From Gymnothorax reevesii (lineage: Eukaryota; Chordata; Actinopteri; Anguilliformes; Muraenidae), in assembly GCA_029721435.1 (NCBI GenBank), contig CM056583.1, forward strand, positions 57,440,120 through 57,504,119: DNA of 64,000 nt, in the 5' to 3' direction. Made by a program: the position numbers and the translations under genes. Below the pieces are notes generated by a model. The model had not been told where the DNA came from. It searched no databases and saw only the letters and a list, made by a program, of their open reading frames with translations. Positions 55,331-64,000 of this stretch are shown here, piece after piece; positions within the stretch are counted from its first letter, which is position 1, and each line of letters starts with the position of its first letter.

Positions 55331-55952
55331 TAGATGGCCACCGTCTGACCCTCAATTATTAAGTTTATACAGGTCCAGTCATTAAAAATATGTATCTGGA
55401 TAAATTCACAGTTAATTTGAATCCCCATAAAGTCAGAGAAACACAAGCAACAATCAAAAATGACCTCATACTTTTAAGAGCCAATAGTTATATTAATCAA
55501 CAAATTCATAAGAGAAAGAGAACAGTTATGGTCCACATTCATACGGTAACTTAGAAAAGGAGACCTGATCCAGGATCAAATTTGCCTTGAAACACATAAT
55601 GGATCAGATTAGATTGAAGGCATAGGAAACTTGATGGATCAGCTAATCAACATATGATAATTTATGACATTTAGGAGGGACCCCTGCAACACATTTCAAA
55701 CAGAGAGAAAACACGAAAGGCTGCAGGTAAATGAAGAATTGGCTCACAGCCATTTATTGGGCCTTGAAGAAAATACATCAGAACTTTTCATAAAGTCTGC
55801 AAACCCAAACACACAGACCCAAAGGCAGCTGAAATCTATCCAACAAAGACCCCAAGATCAAGTTTCCAGTAGTTTTCAGGAGATGAACCTCTTTGGACCT
55901 CTTATAATGCCCACTTCCATCAGGGCGACAGACACCTGCACTAAGTAACATA
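55331..55952. other. Nothing recognised
   Basis: A 94-codon + strand frame (55664-55948) is polar and Gln/Ser-rich with no known motif; it runs up to the terminus of the next Tc1 copy. Probably chance. Confidence 0.35.
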
Positions 55953-57550
55953 CAGCACCCTCCATAATTATTGGCACCCCTGGTTAAGATGTGTTCTTTG
56001 GCTTCTAATAAATTCAGTTTTTTTTCTAAATAATATGGGACCACAATGAAAAATAGAGGTAAATCCAACCTTCAATTCAAGTGCATTTATTCAGTGGAAA
56101 AAAAATCCCACATTAAGAAATAATTCTTTTACATCAAATCATTTGTGCCACAATTATTAGCACCCCTGATGTTAATACTTTGTTCAGCCCTCTTTTGCCA
56201 ACAAAACAGCACCTAATCTTCTCCTATCATGTTTCACAAGATGGGAGAATACAGAAAGAGGGATCTTCAACCATTCCTCTTTGCACAAACTCTCTAAATC
56301 ATCCAGCGACCTGGGTCCTCTCCTCTGCAGCTCACTCCACAGGTTTTCAAGGGGGTTGAGGTCTGGGGACTGAGATGGCCATGGGAGGAGCTTGATTCTG
56401 TGTCTGGTGAACCATTTCTGTGTAGATTTGGCCACATGTTTAGGGTCATTATTTTGCTGAAAGACCCAGTGACGGCCGATCTTCAGCTTTCGGGCAGAGG
56501 CCACCAGATTTTGATTTAAAATGGCCTGGTATTTCAAAGCGTTCATGATGCCATGCACCCTAACAAGGATCCCAAGGCCTCTGGAAGAGAAACAGGCCCA
56601 CAGCATCACCGATCCTCCCCCATACTTCACAGTGGGCATGAGGTGCTTTTCTGCATACTCATCTTTTGTGTTCCGCCAGACCCACTTAGAATGTTTGTTG
56701 CCAAAAAGCTCTATCTTGGTCTCATCTGACCAAAGCACACGATCCCAAGTCCAAGTACCGCTAAGTGAACTCCAGATGTTTGCGTTTATGATTGTGAGTG
56801 AGAAAAGATTTTTTCCATGCATGCCTCCCAAACAACTTGTTGGCATGTAGATAGTGCCTGATGTTGTTTTGGAGACTTTGTGACCCCAAGATGCTACCAT
56901 TTGTTGTCATATTTTAACAGTGAGCTTTGTAGAACTTTTTATTTCTCTTACCATCCTCCTCCCTGTGCGTGGTGGCAAAATGACCTTGCGTCCTCGTCCA
57001 GGCTTGTTTACTACTGCTCCAGTTGTTTTAAACTTCTTAATAATTCCTCTGACAGCAGATATGGGCAGGTGCAGGCGAGTGGCTATTTTCTTGTAGCCAT
57101 TGCCTGACCTGTGAAGGTCGAGACACATCTGCCTTACTTGAATTGTGTGTTCCTTAGTCTTTCCCATGTTGAAGAGTGGATAAGAGAAATGGCCTCTGTG
57201 TCATGTCATATTTATACCCCAGGCAAACAGGAAGTGATGAAATACTAATTAAATGTTCCTACATACTCTGATCAACTTTGTAAACTACTGTAGAAATGAC
57301 AGAAATACTTCAATTACATTTATTTCCTAGGAATTGTTAGGGGTGCCAGTAATTTTGGAACAGCTGATTTTATGAAAAATAATTATTTCTTAGTCAGGGA
57401 TTTTTTTTTCCCCTTAAAATTCACTTGAGTTGCAGGTTACATTTTTCTACAATTTCCAGTGTGAGAGTATGCTTCTGCAATAAAAATGTAATTTATCTTA
57501 AGGCTTTTAACACATCTTAACCAGGGGTGCCAATGATTATGGAGGCGCTG
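55953..57550 (-). mobile_element. Tc1-like transposon copy B, inverted
   Basis: Ends CAGCACCCTCCATAATTATT… (55953) and …GATTATGGAGGCGCTG (57550), flanked by TA (55951-55952, 57551-57552). Length 1,598 bp, same family as copy A but in the opposite orientation, 8.1 kb away. Confidence 0.93.
56184..57167 (-). pseudogene. Tc1 transposase pseudogene, copy B
   Basis: Start ATG at 57165-57167 is intact (MGKTKEHTIQVRQMC). Both HTHs and the GRGRK linker are present. A premature TGA/TAA-type stop follows LTVKI at 56907-56909, and a compensated pair of shifts garbles about 30 residues after KVSKT. From VLWSDETKIELFG onward the DDE core is complete in one frame: Asp in WSDET, Asp in NNDPKH and the acidic residue in SPDLNPLENLW, with the C-terminus ending LLAKEG. 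Of the two copies it has fewer lesions. Confidence 0.92.
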
Positions 57551-57655
57551 TAAGTGGCAGCTTTCTTCCAGTCCGTGAATGGGGCCAGATCTCTGCTCGC
57601 CACAGGTAAGTATCCCCACTCCCCTTCTGGCACAACAACAGCATCAATAACAATG

Positions 57656-57687
<32 letters not shown>

Positions 57688-58403
57688 TTACTTTTTTTAA
57701 TTTACAGTGAATAAAAGTTCATGAAAACAAAACTATAAGAAAAAAAGAGACATCAAACAGTCATACAAAGAAAACACAGGGTGTTAATAATAAAAAAAAA
57801 GACTTTTAACTATAATTTAAAAGATGATACATAACTGACAAGTCTAATATCCTCAAGGAGGCCATTCCCAAACCCAGGGGTCTAGATGATGAAAGCGTGG
57901 TCACCCTTCATAGTTAATCTACATGTTGGACTGACCAGAAGTGCGCGAGGATCCCAGGCCATGTTGCAGCTCATAAGGAGTTAAAAGGTCAGCAATGTAG
58001 TGCAGGGCCAAGCCCTGCCGAGGCTTAAAAGCAATTACTATAATCTTAAAGTGCACAGCCAACTAAATACAGGTCTAGAAGTTAACAACTGTAAACAAAA
58101 AACAGAAGTCGTAATACAGCAGGAGCCATGAATTCATTTAGATAGCCTGTATGTCCATTTATTAATCACTGAAACATGAAAACAGATTCACATAATAAAG
58201 CAAGAATGGCATAAAATTTAGTGCTGTCCTCTGTAGATGATTGTCATCTAATATAATGATATCTGAGAGGTAGACAGATGTATATGTACAAATATACGCT
58301 ATTCTGCAGTGAGTACAACAGGTAAGACACCAGTACTAACCATATGAGATCACATTGTATGTACATTATATGTTGTTATTTTACATACACTAGCACACAG
58401 GAA
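57551..58403. repeat. (AAT)n array and L2/Rex-like 3' repeat
   Basis: An AAT trinucleotide run at 57658-57686. From about 57840 to 58080, 'aggaggccattcccaaacccaggggtctagatgatgaaagc' and 'gccaagccctgccgaggcttaaaagcaattactataatctt' follow the pattern of a common fish repeat whose consensus describes 'agagccttaaaagcaa…taaaatctt'. The remainder up to the CA arrays is unassigned. Confidence 0.45.
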
Positions 58404-58493
58404 CACTTGTGTGCACATCCAAACACGCACAAAGAAGGTGAAGCACCCCCCCCCACACACACACACGAACACACACACATGCACGCATGCATG

Positions 58494-58531
<38 letters not shown>

Positions 58532-58715
58532 GAAGGTGAAGCCCCCCCCTACACACACACACACACGCGCGCGCGCGCACACCTGCACACACAAACACAC
58601 TTACACGCATACTCACAAACACACACACGTTCTTCCACATATATGGACACATGCACACACACATACACACAATCAGGAACACGCACGCACACATACAGAC
58701 ACATACACACACACA
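58404..58715. repeat. (CA)n cluster
   Basis: CA arrays interrupted by poly-C (58447-58456, 58544-58551) and CGCGCG tracts; a unit 'acacacaaagaaggtgaagc' occurs twice (about 58428 and 58525). His-Thr or Val-Cys frames are artefacts. Confidence 0.95.
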
Positions 58716-58975
58716 GCTCTACACTACCAGGCCCAACACCACAGATTTATCAATAAATAAAGAAGCAGGGTTTGTTAGGCAGATTGATCTGGGAGGCCAT
58801 GATTCAGCTCTACTTCCCTCCGATCCGTGTCGTATCAGACCAGATTACCCTCTCGAAACTCTGGCCATATTCTGCAGGACATACCATTATGTGATGAGAA
58901 ACAGCAGAGAGCTCCCATCCATCTCACATCACAGACTAACTTCTTCCATGCCCTTGAGACGGGCCTGTCCCAAAG

Positions 58976-61900
58976 CTACATCCCTGGACTCGCGTCACAG
59001 CCTCCCCCTGGGAGAGTGCCTGTACCTGGGCCCATGATTGCAGCGATGAGGGCCTCTGGAGCACTGAACTCACTCCCGGGGGTGCAGGGGCTGCGGATTC
59101 GCGCTGGGCCGGATGGGGATGGGGAGGGGGAGGGGGAGCTAGCGAAAGGGGAGGAGGGGGAGGAGACCAGGCGCTCCCTCCTGGCGGAGCCGGTGCAGGG
59201 GGAGGGGCTCCGCTTGCAGGGGTCCCGGGAGCGTGGGCGGAGTTTGAGCCCCTTTAGACGGGGCAGGGCCGGGCTGCGACTGCGACTGCGAGGGCTGGGG
59301 CTGCGTGACTGCGGCTGCAGCAGGACCAGCGTGCTGTCGTCCTCCGAGCTGCTCTCTGAGCTCACGCCCGGCCCACTGAGCGGGCCGTAGGGGGACAGCT
59401 CAATCTGCAGTAGAGCAGGAAGAAGAAGAGATGAGCCTTCAGGATAGTAATATCAGTGACTCATTAAATATCCCCTGCCAGTGAAAAAAATATATTGCTC
59501 ATTATGCAGCAAATTAAAGGTGGGGTCAGAGATCGGGAAAAAAGCGTAGATTGTTTTCAAACATTTAAAGCTACAACACCCAAGGAAAACACTCCCTCCC
59601 CACACCTCTAAAGTTCCTGCATGCAGAGCAGCTCCTCACTGGATAATGGAAAAGCAGAGAGCAGACCAACTCAGCTAACTAATAGGCTTTGCAAAGACGG
59701 GTAGCGGGGTCAACCTTTGCTATGAGCGTGAGCAAATAAACACACTGAAAAAAGTTGTTAATGATGTAACATTACCAGCGTACTGTTCAATCATTCGTTT
59801 TATAGGACCTAATGCCACTAAGCTAAAGCTGGGGCAAGCTTTATAACTTAGCCTCACGTTAGTTAGGAAGCTATTTATAGCTGACGTTACTGCGTAGGCT
59901 ACTTTGTTTTCGGGAAACAAGACTAGGCCTCAACCTAGTATATGGCTGGACCGTGTTGCAGGTATTCATTTCAAAAGTGCAACAGCCATTAGGCAAAAAT
60001 CAACACTCTACTGACTGATGGTGTAACCTCATCACCCACCCAGACATTGCACCAATGCTCATCTCACTCCTGTTATTATCCACTGTCTATGTCTAGGCTG
60101 TATCAGGAAGTCCATGACTGGCCATTAAACACGCAAGCTACCTTCCGCCATGTCAAATTCCAGAGGTATAAAGCCTGCTATGATTTATTCAAATCACAAT
60201 GAGCAATCCCAGGATCCCCCCTGTTAGTGACTGCCTCTGAGCCCGTCCTGGATGAAGCCTCCTTTGCAACGACGTGTTTCCGTTAGCAACAGCACACCAT
60301 CACTCGCGCAACAGAAAATACAGTGAAGAATGTACTCTATCATATTGCATTTCCACTGTGTTTTCAATTGACAAAACTGGTCAAATCGTGACAAAAATTT
60401 GCATTATTCAATCCCTAAGTGCCTAGAGCATTTGGGAGGGCACACAAAACATTTCAAAACATAGGAGAGAAATTTATATCTAAAATCCATTGAAATATAT
60501 AGTGGACACCAACGAGCTGGTTTCTCAACAGAGACTGCTATTCTGTCAGTGATGAAGAGACTCGCCACAGCATGTGCCTTGTTCTTCAACTCCATCTCCA
60601 TCCTTCTTAACCTGCCTGCTTGCTTTCAACAAAGTGAACTGTCAACTCCTCCTCTTCACTATGACAGAGATGGGATGGGGATTTTGTGCACTGTTCTCTC
60701 TTAGTTAGTTTCCTATATTGCTGATACCTTTTACAAGGTTTTCTGCAAAAATCAGTCCCTCCTCCTCAACCTCTCGCTTCAGAAGCTCCTCAGGAATAAC
60801 TAAGGCCCTTATTTTTTTAGCCTCGTTATCAAATCTCGTGACTCCTCCAACCACTGTTATGCTGACGACAACCAAGCTTTCCACTCAGTCCCTACCTCTG
60901 ACACATAATGACGAGGGAAGAATATCTGTATCCCTGGCTGATATCTCCATGTGGATGGCCAGGTATCACCCGAGGCCTAACCTTGAAAAGAAAGAGCGTC
61001 TCTTTGTTCTTGTCTGACGTCCTTGCTTGACGTCTGCAGCACGTTCCAGTGAAGTTCAGACGGGTTCATGGTCACCACTGGGTAACATTACTTATCCATA
61101 TAATAACTCTCGGCAGTCATTTTTTTTAACTCAGGACACTATTGTCTCAGTTGTCTCTATTTACATTTTACATGTCCCAATTCTTCAGGAATTGAGGTTG
61201 TAGTCTATCCCTGCATCAAGCTTTTTTAATTGCTTTTCCTTTTGCAATGCTCAAATACAGGTGAGGTGCTTACCGTGTAGTCAACACATTACTTATTCAT
61301 AACTAAGCTGAATGATAGTAGATGAATTGTTCTAATCAGCTGCATAGCAGTTTTGATGAATTTATACTCTGTACTCACTTTTCATCACTCCTGCCAAATA
61401 ATGGCAACAGGGATGTATGGTAATGTAAAAGGAAAAGGTCATGACCTGAAAGGGTTCCGTCAATCCCACGATGCTATTGGTGTGGTGGCTGAAGTACCCC
61501 AGGATGTACCCTCCACTGCTCTTAGGTAAGTCCTCTTCAGGGAAAGTGACCTGTCGTTACAGAGGACACATGCGAGTGTGTATGTGCATCTGAATATATC
61601 AGTTTGTGGGTCTGTCATAATGTCTGTTTACCTGGTGCTCCTGAGACAGGAGATCAGACTCCTCCAGCTTGGCCACAACATACGTGACATAGTCCTTATA
61701 ATGCCTGAAACCAACCTGAAAAATATGGCAATAGACGCTGATGCTGACAAGAACACTGTAAATTCTGATACAGCTGTACCAGACTCACTGACAGCAAAAC
61801 AGAATTGATTAAACCAAATTACAAAATTTAGCCCAAGGACAGAAAATCCAGGAGATTATGATTATAAAAATAAATTTGAATGAATGTCCATTGAAAAAAG

Positions 61901-62216
61901 AAAAAAAAAAAACAATTTTGACAAGATAATTTAATTGCCATGCTTGAGCAGGAAACAAAACTGATCATCAGTAGCTGACCTATGTTTGGTGGGGCCGATT
62001 GGTTAATTTAACCTTTTCTGGCATTCCCCAATCTGTATCGCACAGTGAGTGTCCGCCTAATGTGATCATCATGGGTACCTTGTACAAGCCAATCCAGTCA
62101 GAGGAACTGCGGGACAAGCTGGAGAGCACTGTGAACCTGACTGTAGCGTCTGTTGGCTTGGACCATCCCCCTTCAACCACAAGAGTCACCAGAGGAACAC
62201 CCACCTTATAGGAAAA
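58976..62216 (-). CDS. inpp5j: INPP5J-like 5-phosphatase, 3' exons (SKICH + tail)
   Basis: Partial gene, - strand. Exons: 62216-62079 (46 codons), 61715-61632 (28), 61550-61446 (35) and 59404-58976 (142 plus TAG), all phase 0 with AG/GT junctions. The first three encode a SKICH domain: SSSDWIGLYK | VGFRHYKDYVTYVVAKLEE | VTFPEED…GGYILGYFSHHTNS…GLTEPFQ. The last encodes an acidic DDSTL block followed by Arg/Ser-Pro motifs RSPSPR, RSRSPA and RSPSPC, the RSxSxx type known from INPP5J (PIPP). The SKICH domain targets such enzymes to membrane ruffles; the catalytic domain that removes the 5-phosphate from PI(3,4,5)P3 and PI(4,5)P2 is upstream, outside the window. The last exon might instead splice at GGCCCAG|GTACAG (about 59030). 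INPP5K also has SKICH, but lacks this tail. Confidence 0.85.
59405..60619. other. Intron of inpp5j, 3' part
   Basis: Part of the 2.04-kb last intron (59405-61445). 'ttaaaggtggggtcagagatcgg' at 59513-59535 resembles the left end of a TTAA-type MITE, but I could not place its right end. No exon found. Confidence 0.45.
60620..61020 (+). pseudogene. L2-like LINE reverse transcriptase fragment
   Basis: Inside the inpp5j last intron, antisense to it. Residual RT blocks: ACFQQSELSTPPLH (from the AFDxVNHxxLL block), then NHCYADDNQAFHSV with the catalytic Y-A-D-D near 60853-60864, and ADISMWMARYHPRPNLEK from the next conserved block (60938-60991). Frameshifts and stops throughout. The YADD plus DISTWM-like blocks are typical of the L2 clade in fish. 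Confidence 0.75.
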
Positions 62217-62371
62217 CTGAAGAAACATACAGAAGTGTGCAGGGATGATCATACACTAAACAAAATAAAGATAAATCAGAACCCAAGTACTATGTAAGTA
62301 TTTATTTCATGTAATGTGGGATCATATTGATGAAAATAAGTAAAGAGATAACAATATATAAGAAACAAATA

Positions 62372-62916
62372 CACTGCCCGGACAAAAAAAAAGTCACCGT
62401 TTGGAAATTAATGAACAAATTCTATAATTAGATCATTACTGCAGTTATTAATATGTTTCAGCTGGCAATTATCATTTTAACCCTGACTGATGAAGTGTGT
62501 CGCTACTAATTTCTTAAAAAATCATGTCGGAAGACACATCCCTTGATGGTGGAAAAGAGGTTACAGTATTTCAGAACGGGCAAGTTATTGGCCTGTATTC
62601 AGCAAAGAAAACCACGAATGACAAAAACAAGGCTGAGGAATCATTTTCACAAACAAATTTGCCACCACAAAGTCCTGACCTTAAACACAATAAAAGTTAT
62701 TGGGATGTGGTCAAGAAAGACCACCAAGTGGTTCAAACATTATGTTGAGAAGACAAGATCTCGGCCAAAATTTATGGCATTTCTGATCGAAAATAAATGT
62801 TCTGGCATTGCATATAGTTGTCAAAACAATGACAAGACGAATATGCACTGTAATCAAAGCTACAGGAGTTCCAACTAAATATTTGAGTATGCGACTTTTT
62901 TTTTGGCTAGGCAGTG
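62372..62916 (+). mobile_element. Internally deleted Tc1-like transposon
   Basis: TA + CACTGCCCGGACAAAAAAA at the left and TTTTTTGGCTAGGCAGTG + TA at the right; 545 bp. It keeps the transposase N-terminus (MSEDTSLDGGKEVTVFQNGQ…) fused directly to a C-terminal piece (SPDLKHNKSYWDVVKK), which reads as 74 codons from 62524. The DDE core is mostly deleted. Lies between the first visible inpp5j exon and the window end, so probably in an upstream intron. Confidence 0.85.
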
Positions 62917-62934
62917 TATAATAATGTCTTTTTG

Positions 62935-63350
62935 AGAGAAAAACTCAATATAGTGTGGCCACCCTTTGCTTTGATTACAGTATTTAATCTTTCAGGAATA
63001 GTTTTCAAATATTTTTTGAATTTCCTCACTCGGTGAATTATCCCATATGGTTTGAAGTTCATTCCAAAGAGATTCTTTCGATGTTATTTGCTCAATTGGA
63101 TTAAGATCTGGACTTTGAGCTGGCCAAGTCAATACTAAAAATAAAATAAAAATAAACAAATAAAATAAAAGATGACATTAAAACCCCCGACCAATGAGTC
63201 TCTTTCCAGATGGCAATGCTTGCCTCACAAGGATGCTGTTATACTTCTTTTTATCCATGATTCCATCAATTTTTTTGATATCACCAGCTCTTTTTGAGCA
63301 GACTGAACCCCAAACCATAGTATTACCACCTCCATGTTTTCAGGTTGTCC
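62935..63350 (-). mobile_element. Another Tc1-like remnant, - strand
   Basis: Complement of a transposase C-terminal half: 'gtgtggccaccctttgctttgatta', 'ttaagatctggactttgagctggcca', then after an A/T-rich 'aaaataaaataaa' insertion at 63137-63168, 'ccccaaaccatagtattaccacctccatg'. Different family from the 62372 copy. Broken by deletions. Confidence 0.7.
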
Positions 63351-64000
63351 AGCAGTCCCCTAAAACAAAATTCCCTGACTTTTCCCTGACCAATTTGTGA
63401 ATTTCCCTGACCATATATCGCACTATATTCATTGCAATTTACCACTTTGTCATCATATAAAATGCGAAAATCATGTTTAGATCCTCATATATATTACATC
63501 AATGTTCTAAATAGTGACAAGAACCAAATATATAATCATAGGATCCAATTTTGCAATATCCAACATTACTTACAATCAATAAACAAATTTGTGAATTATT
63601 TTGAATATTCTATTTTATTGCCACATACCTTAACACAACACTAGCCAGCAACACCAATGCTTAGATTGCTTATTCATCTAGCGCCATTATCATGTCACAT
63701 CAGGCTATTTGGGCTCGCTAATGCAGTTTTACTATGAAAGCAGGCTAGTTTGAAAGTCTCCTTCGGCCTCCCGAAGACCCCGTTTAAAATTTTGATTTCA
63801 TGTCGGTTTCCGAGTTTCCTTGTTCTCAACTTGTGCCGATCGGCCAAATCATTACAACCAGCAGCGAGGGTAGGGAACGATTGACTTTGTCTTCCACACT
63901 TGCCAGTACCCAGGAAAATATGTTGAATTGTGCATTAGTTTGCTAGCCAGCTTGTCAACTAGCTAGCGTTCACTACAATGGATGTGGTTACCCAACACAC
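63351..64000. other. Window edge, presumably inpp5j intron
   Basis: Begins with 'ttccctgacttttccctgacc' (63371-63391), a sequence also typical of an abundant fish repeat, then AT-rich DNA with no exon recognised. The tail (63700-64000) has repeated GCTAGC-type motifs. Confidence 0.35.

Noticed and set aside
56521..56850. 109-codon + strand frame
   Set aside because: Antisense shadow of the Tc1 transposase of copy B.
58827..59390. 187-codon + strand frame, Gly/Arg-rich
   Set aside because: Antisense of the inpp5j last exon; that exon has splice sites and a recognisable RSxSxx tail on the - strand.

Overview
The window is vertebrate nuclear DNA, most likely from a ray-finned (teleost) fish. 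Coding sequence is sparse and split into short exons with GT-AG introns, (CA)n/(GT)n arrays are abundant, and most other sequence is decayed transposons of kinds typical of teleosts: several Tc1/mariner families, a Ty3/gypsy chromovirus, L2-like LINE pieces, tRNA-headed SINEs and many MITEs. I see no bacterial genes, operons, tRNA/rRNA genes or CRISPR.

Two host genes can be read. (1) A complete ten-coding-exon gene on the + strand (32706-41852) encodes a 309-residue precursor with a signal peptide and three six-cysteine saposin-B domains. Its middle domain matches mature pulmonary surfactant protein B (sftpb). No saposin-A domain is present. (2) The 3' end of a - strand gene (62216 down to 58976) encodes a SKICH domain split over three exons and a Ser/Arg/Pro-rich tail with RSxSxx motifs, as in the inositol polyphosphate 5-phosphatase INPP5J. 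Its catalytic exons lie beyond the window or were not recognised. The two genes converge and are separated by a repeat-filled interval of about 17 kb.

Layout. 1-11 kb: decayed Tc1 copies (about 1437-2961; 6247-8026), a split SINE and unassigned AT-rich DNA. 11.1-16.2 kb: a truncated Tc1 interrupted by a full-length but multiply broken gypsy chromovirus with a 5-bp target duplication, self-priming primer site and chromodomain. 16.8-24.7 kb: another Tc1 tail, two MITEs with GC-rich termini, a 100-bp-arm foldback, a pogo-like remnant with a PHD-like zinc finger and a Tc1 copy. 27.2-32.1 kb: two related LTRs, the first apparently split by a 1.8-kb DNA element with 16-bp inverted ends. 32.1-43 kb: sftpb, with microsatellites, an hAT-type MITE and SINEs in introns and flanks. 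43.06-47.9 kb: a THAP-containing, TTAA-flanked (Kolobok-like) element with an internal duplication and a nested Tc1. 49.7-51.2 kb: nested LTRs. 53.8-57.6 kb: a 20-bp inverted-repeat unit holding a LINE endonuclease fragment, a hairpin, then a second Tc1 copy inverted relative to the first. 58.4-64 kb: CA arrays, the inpp5j 3' end with an L2-like RT fragment in its intron, and two more Tc1 remnants.

I do not find a convincing new biological system. The items most worth checking are the SP-B-like gene without a saposin-A domain, the 1.8-kb element at 27238-29031, the composite THAP element and the self-priming chromovirus.
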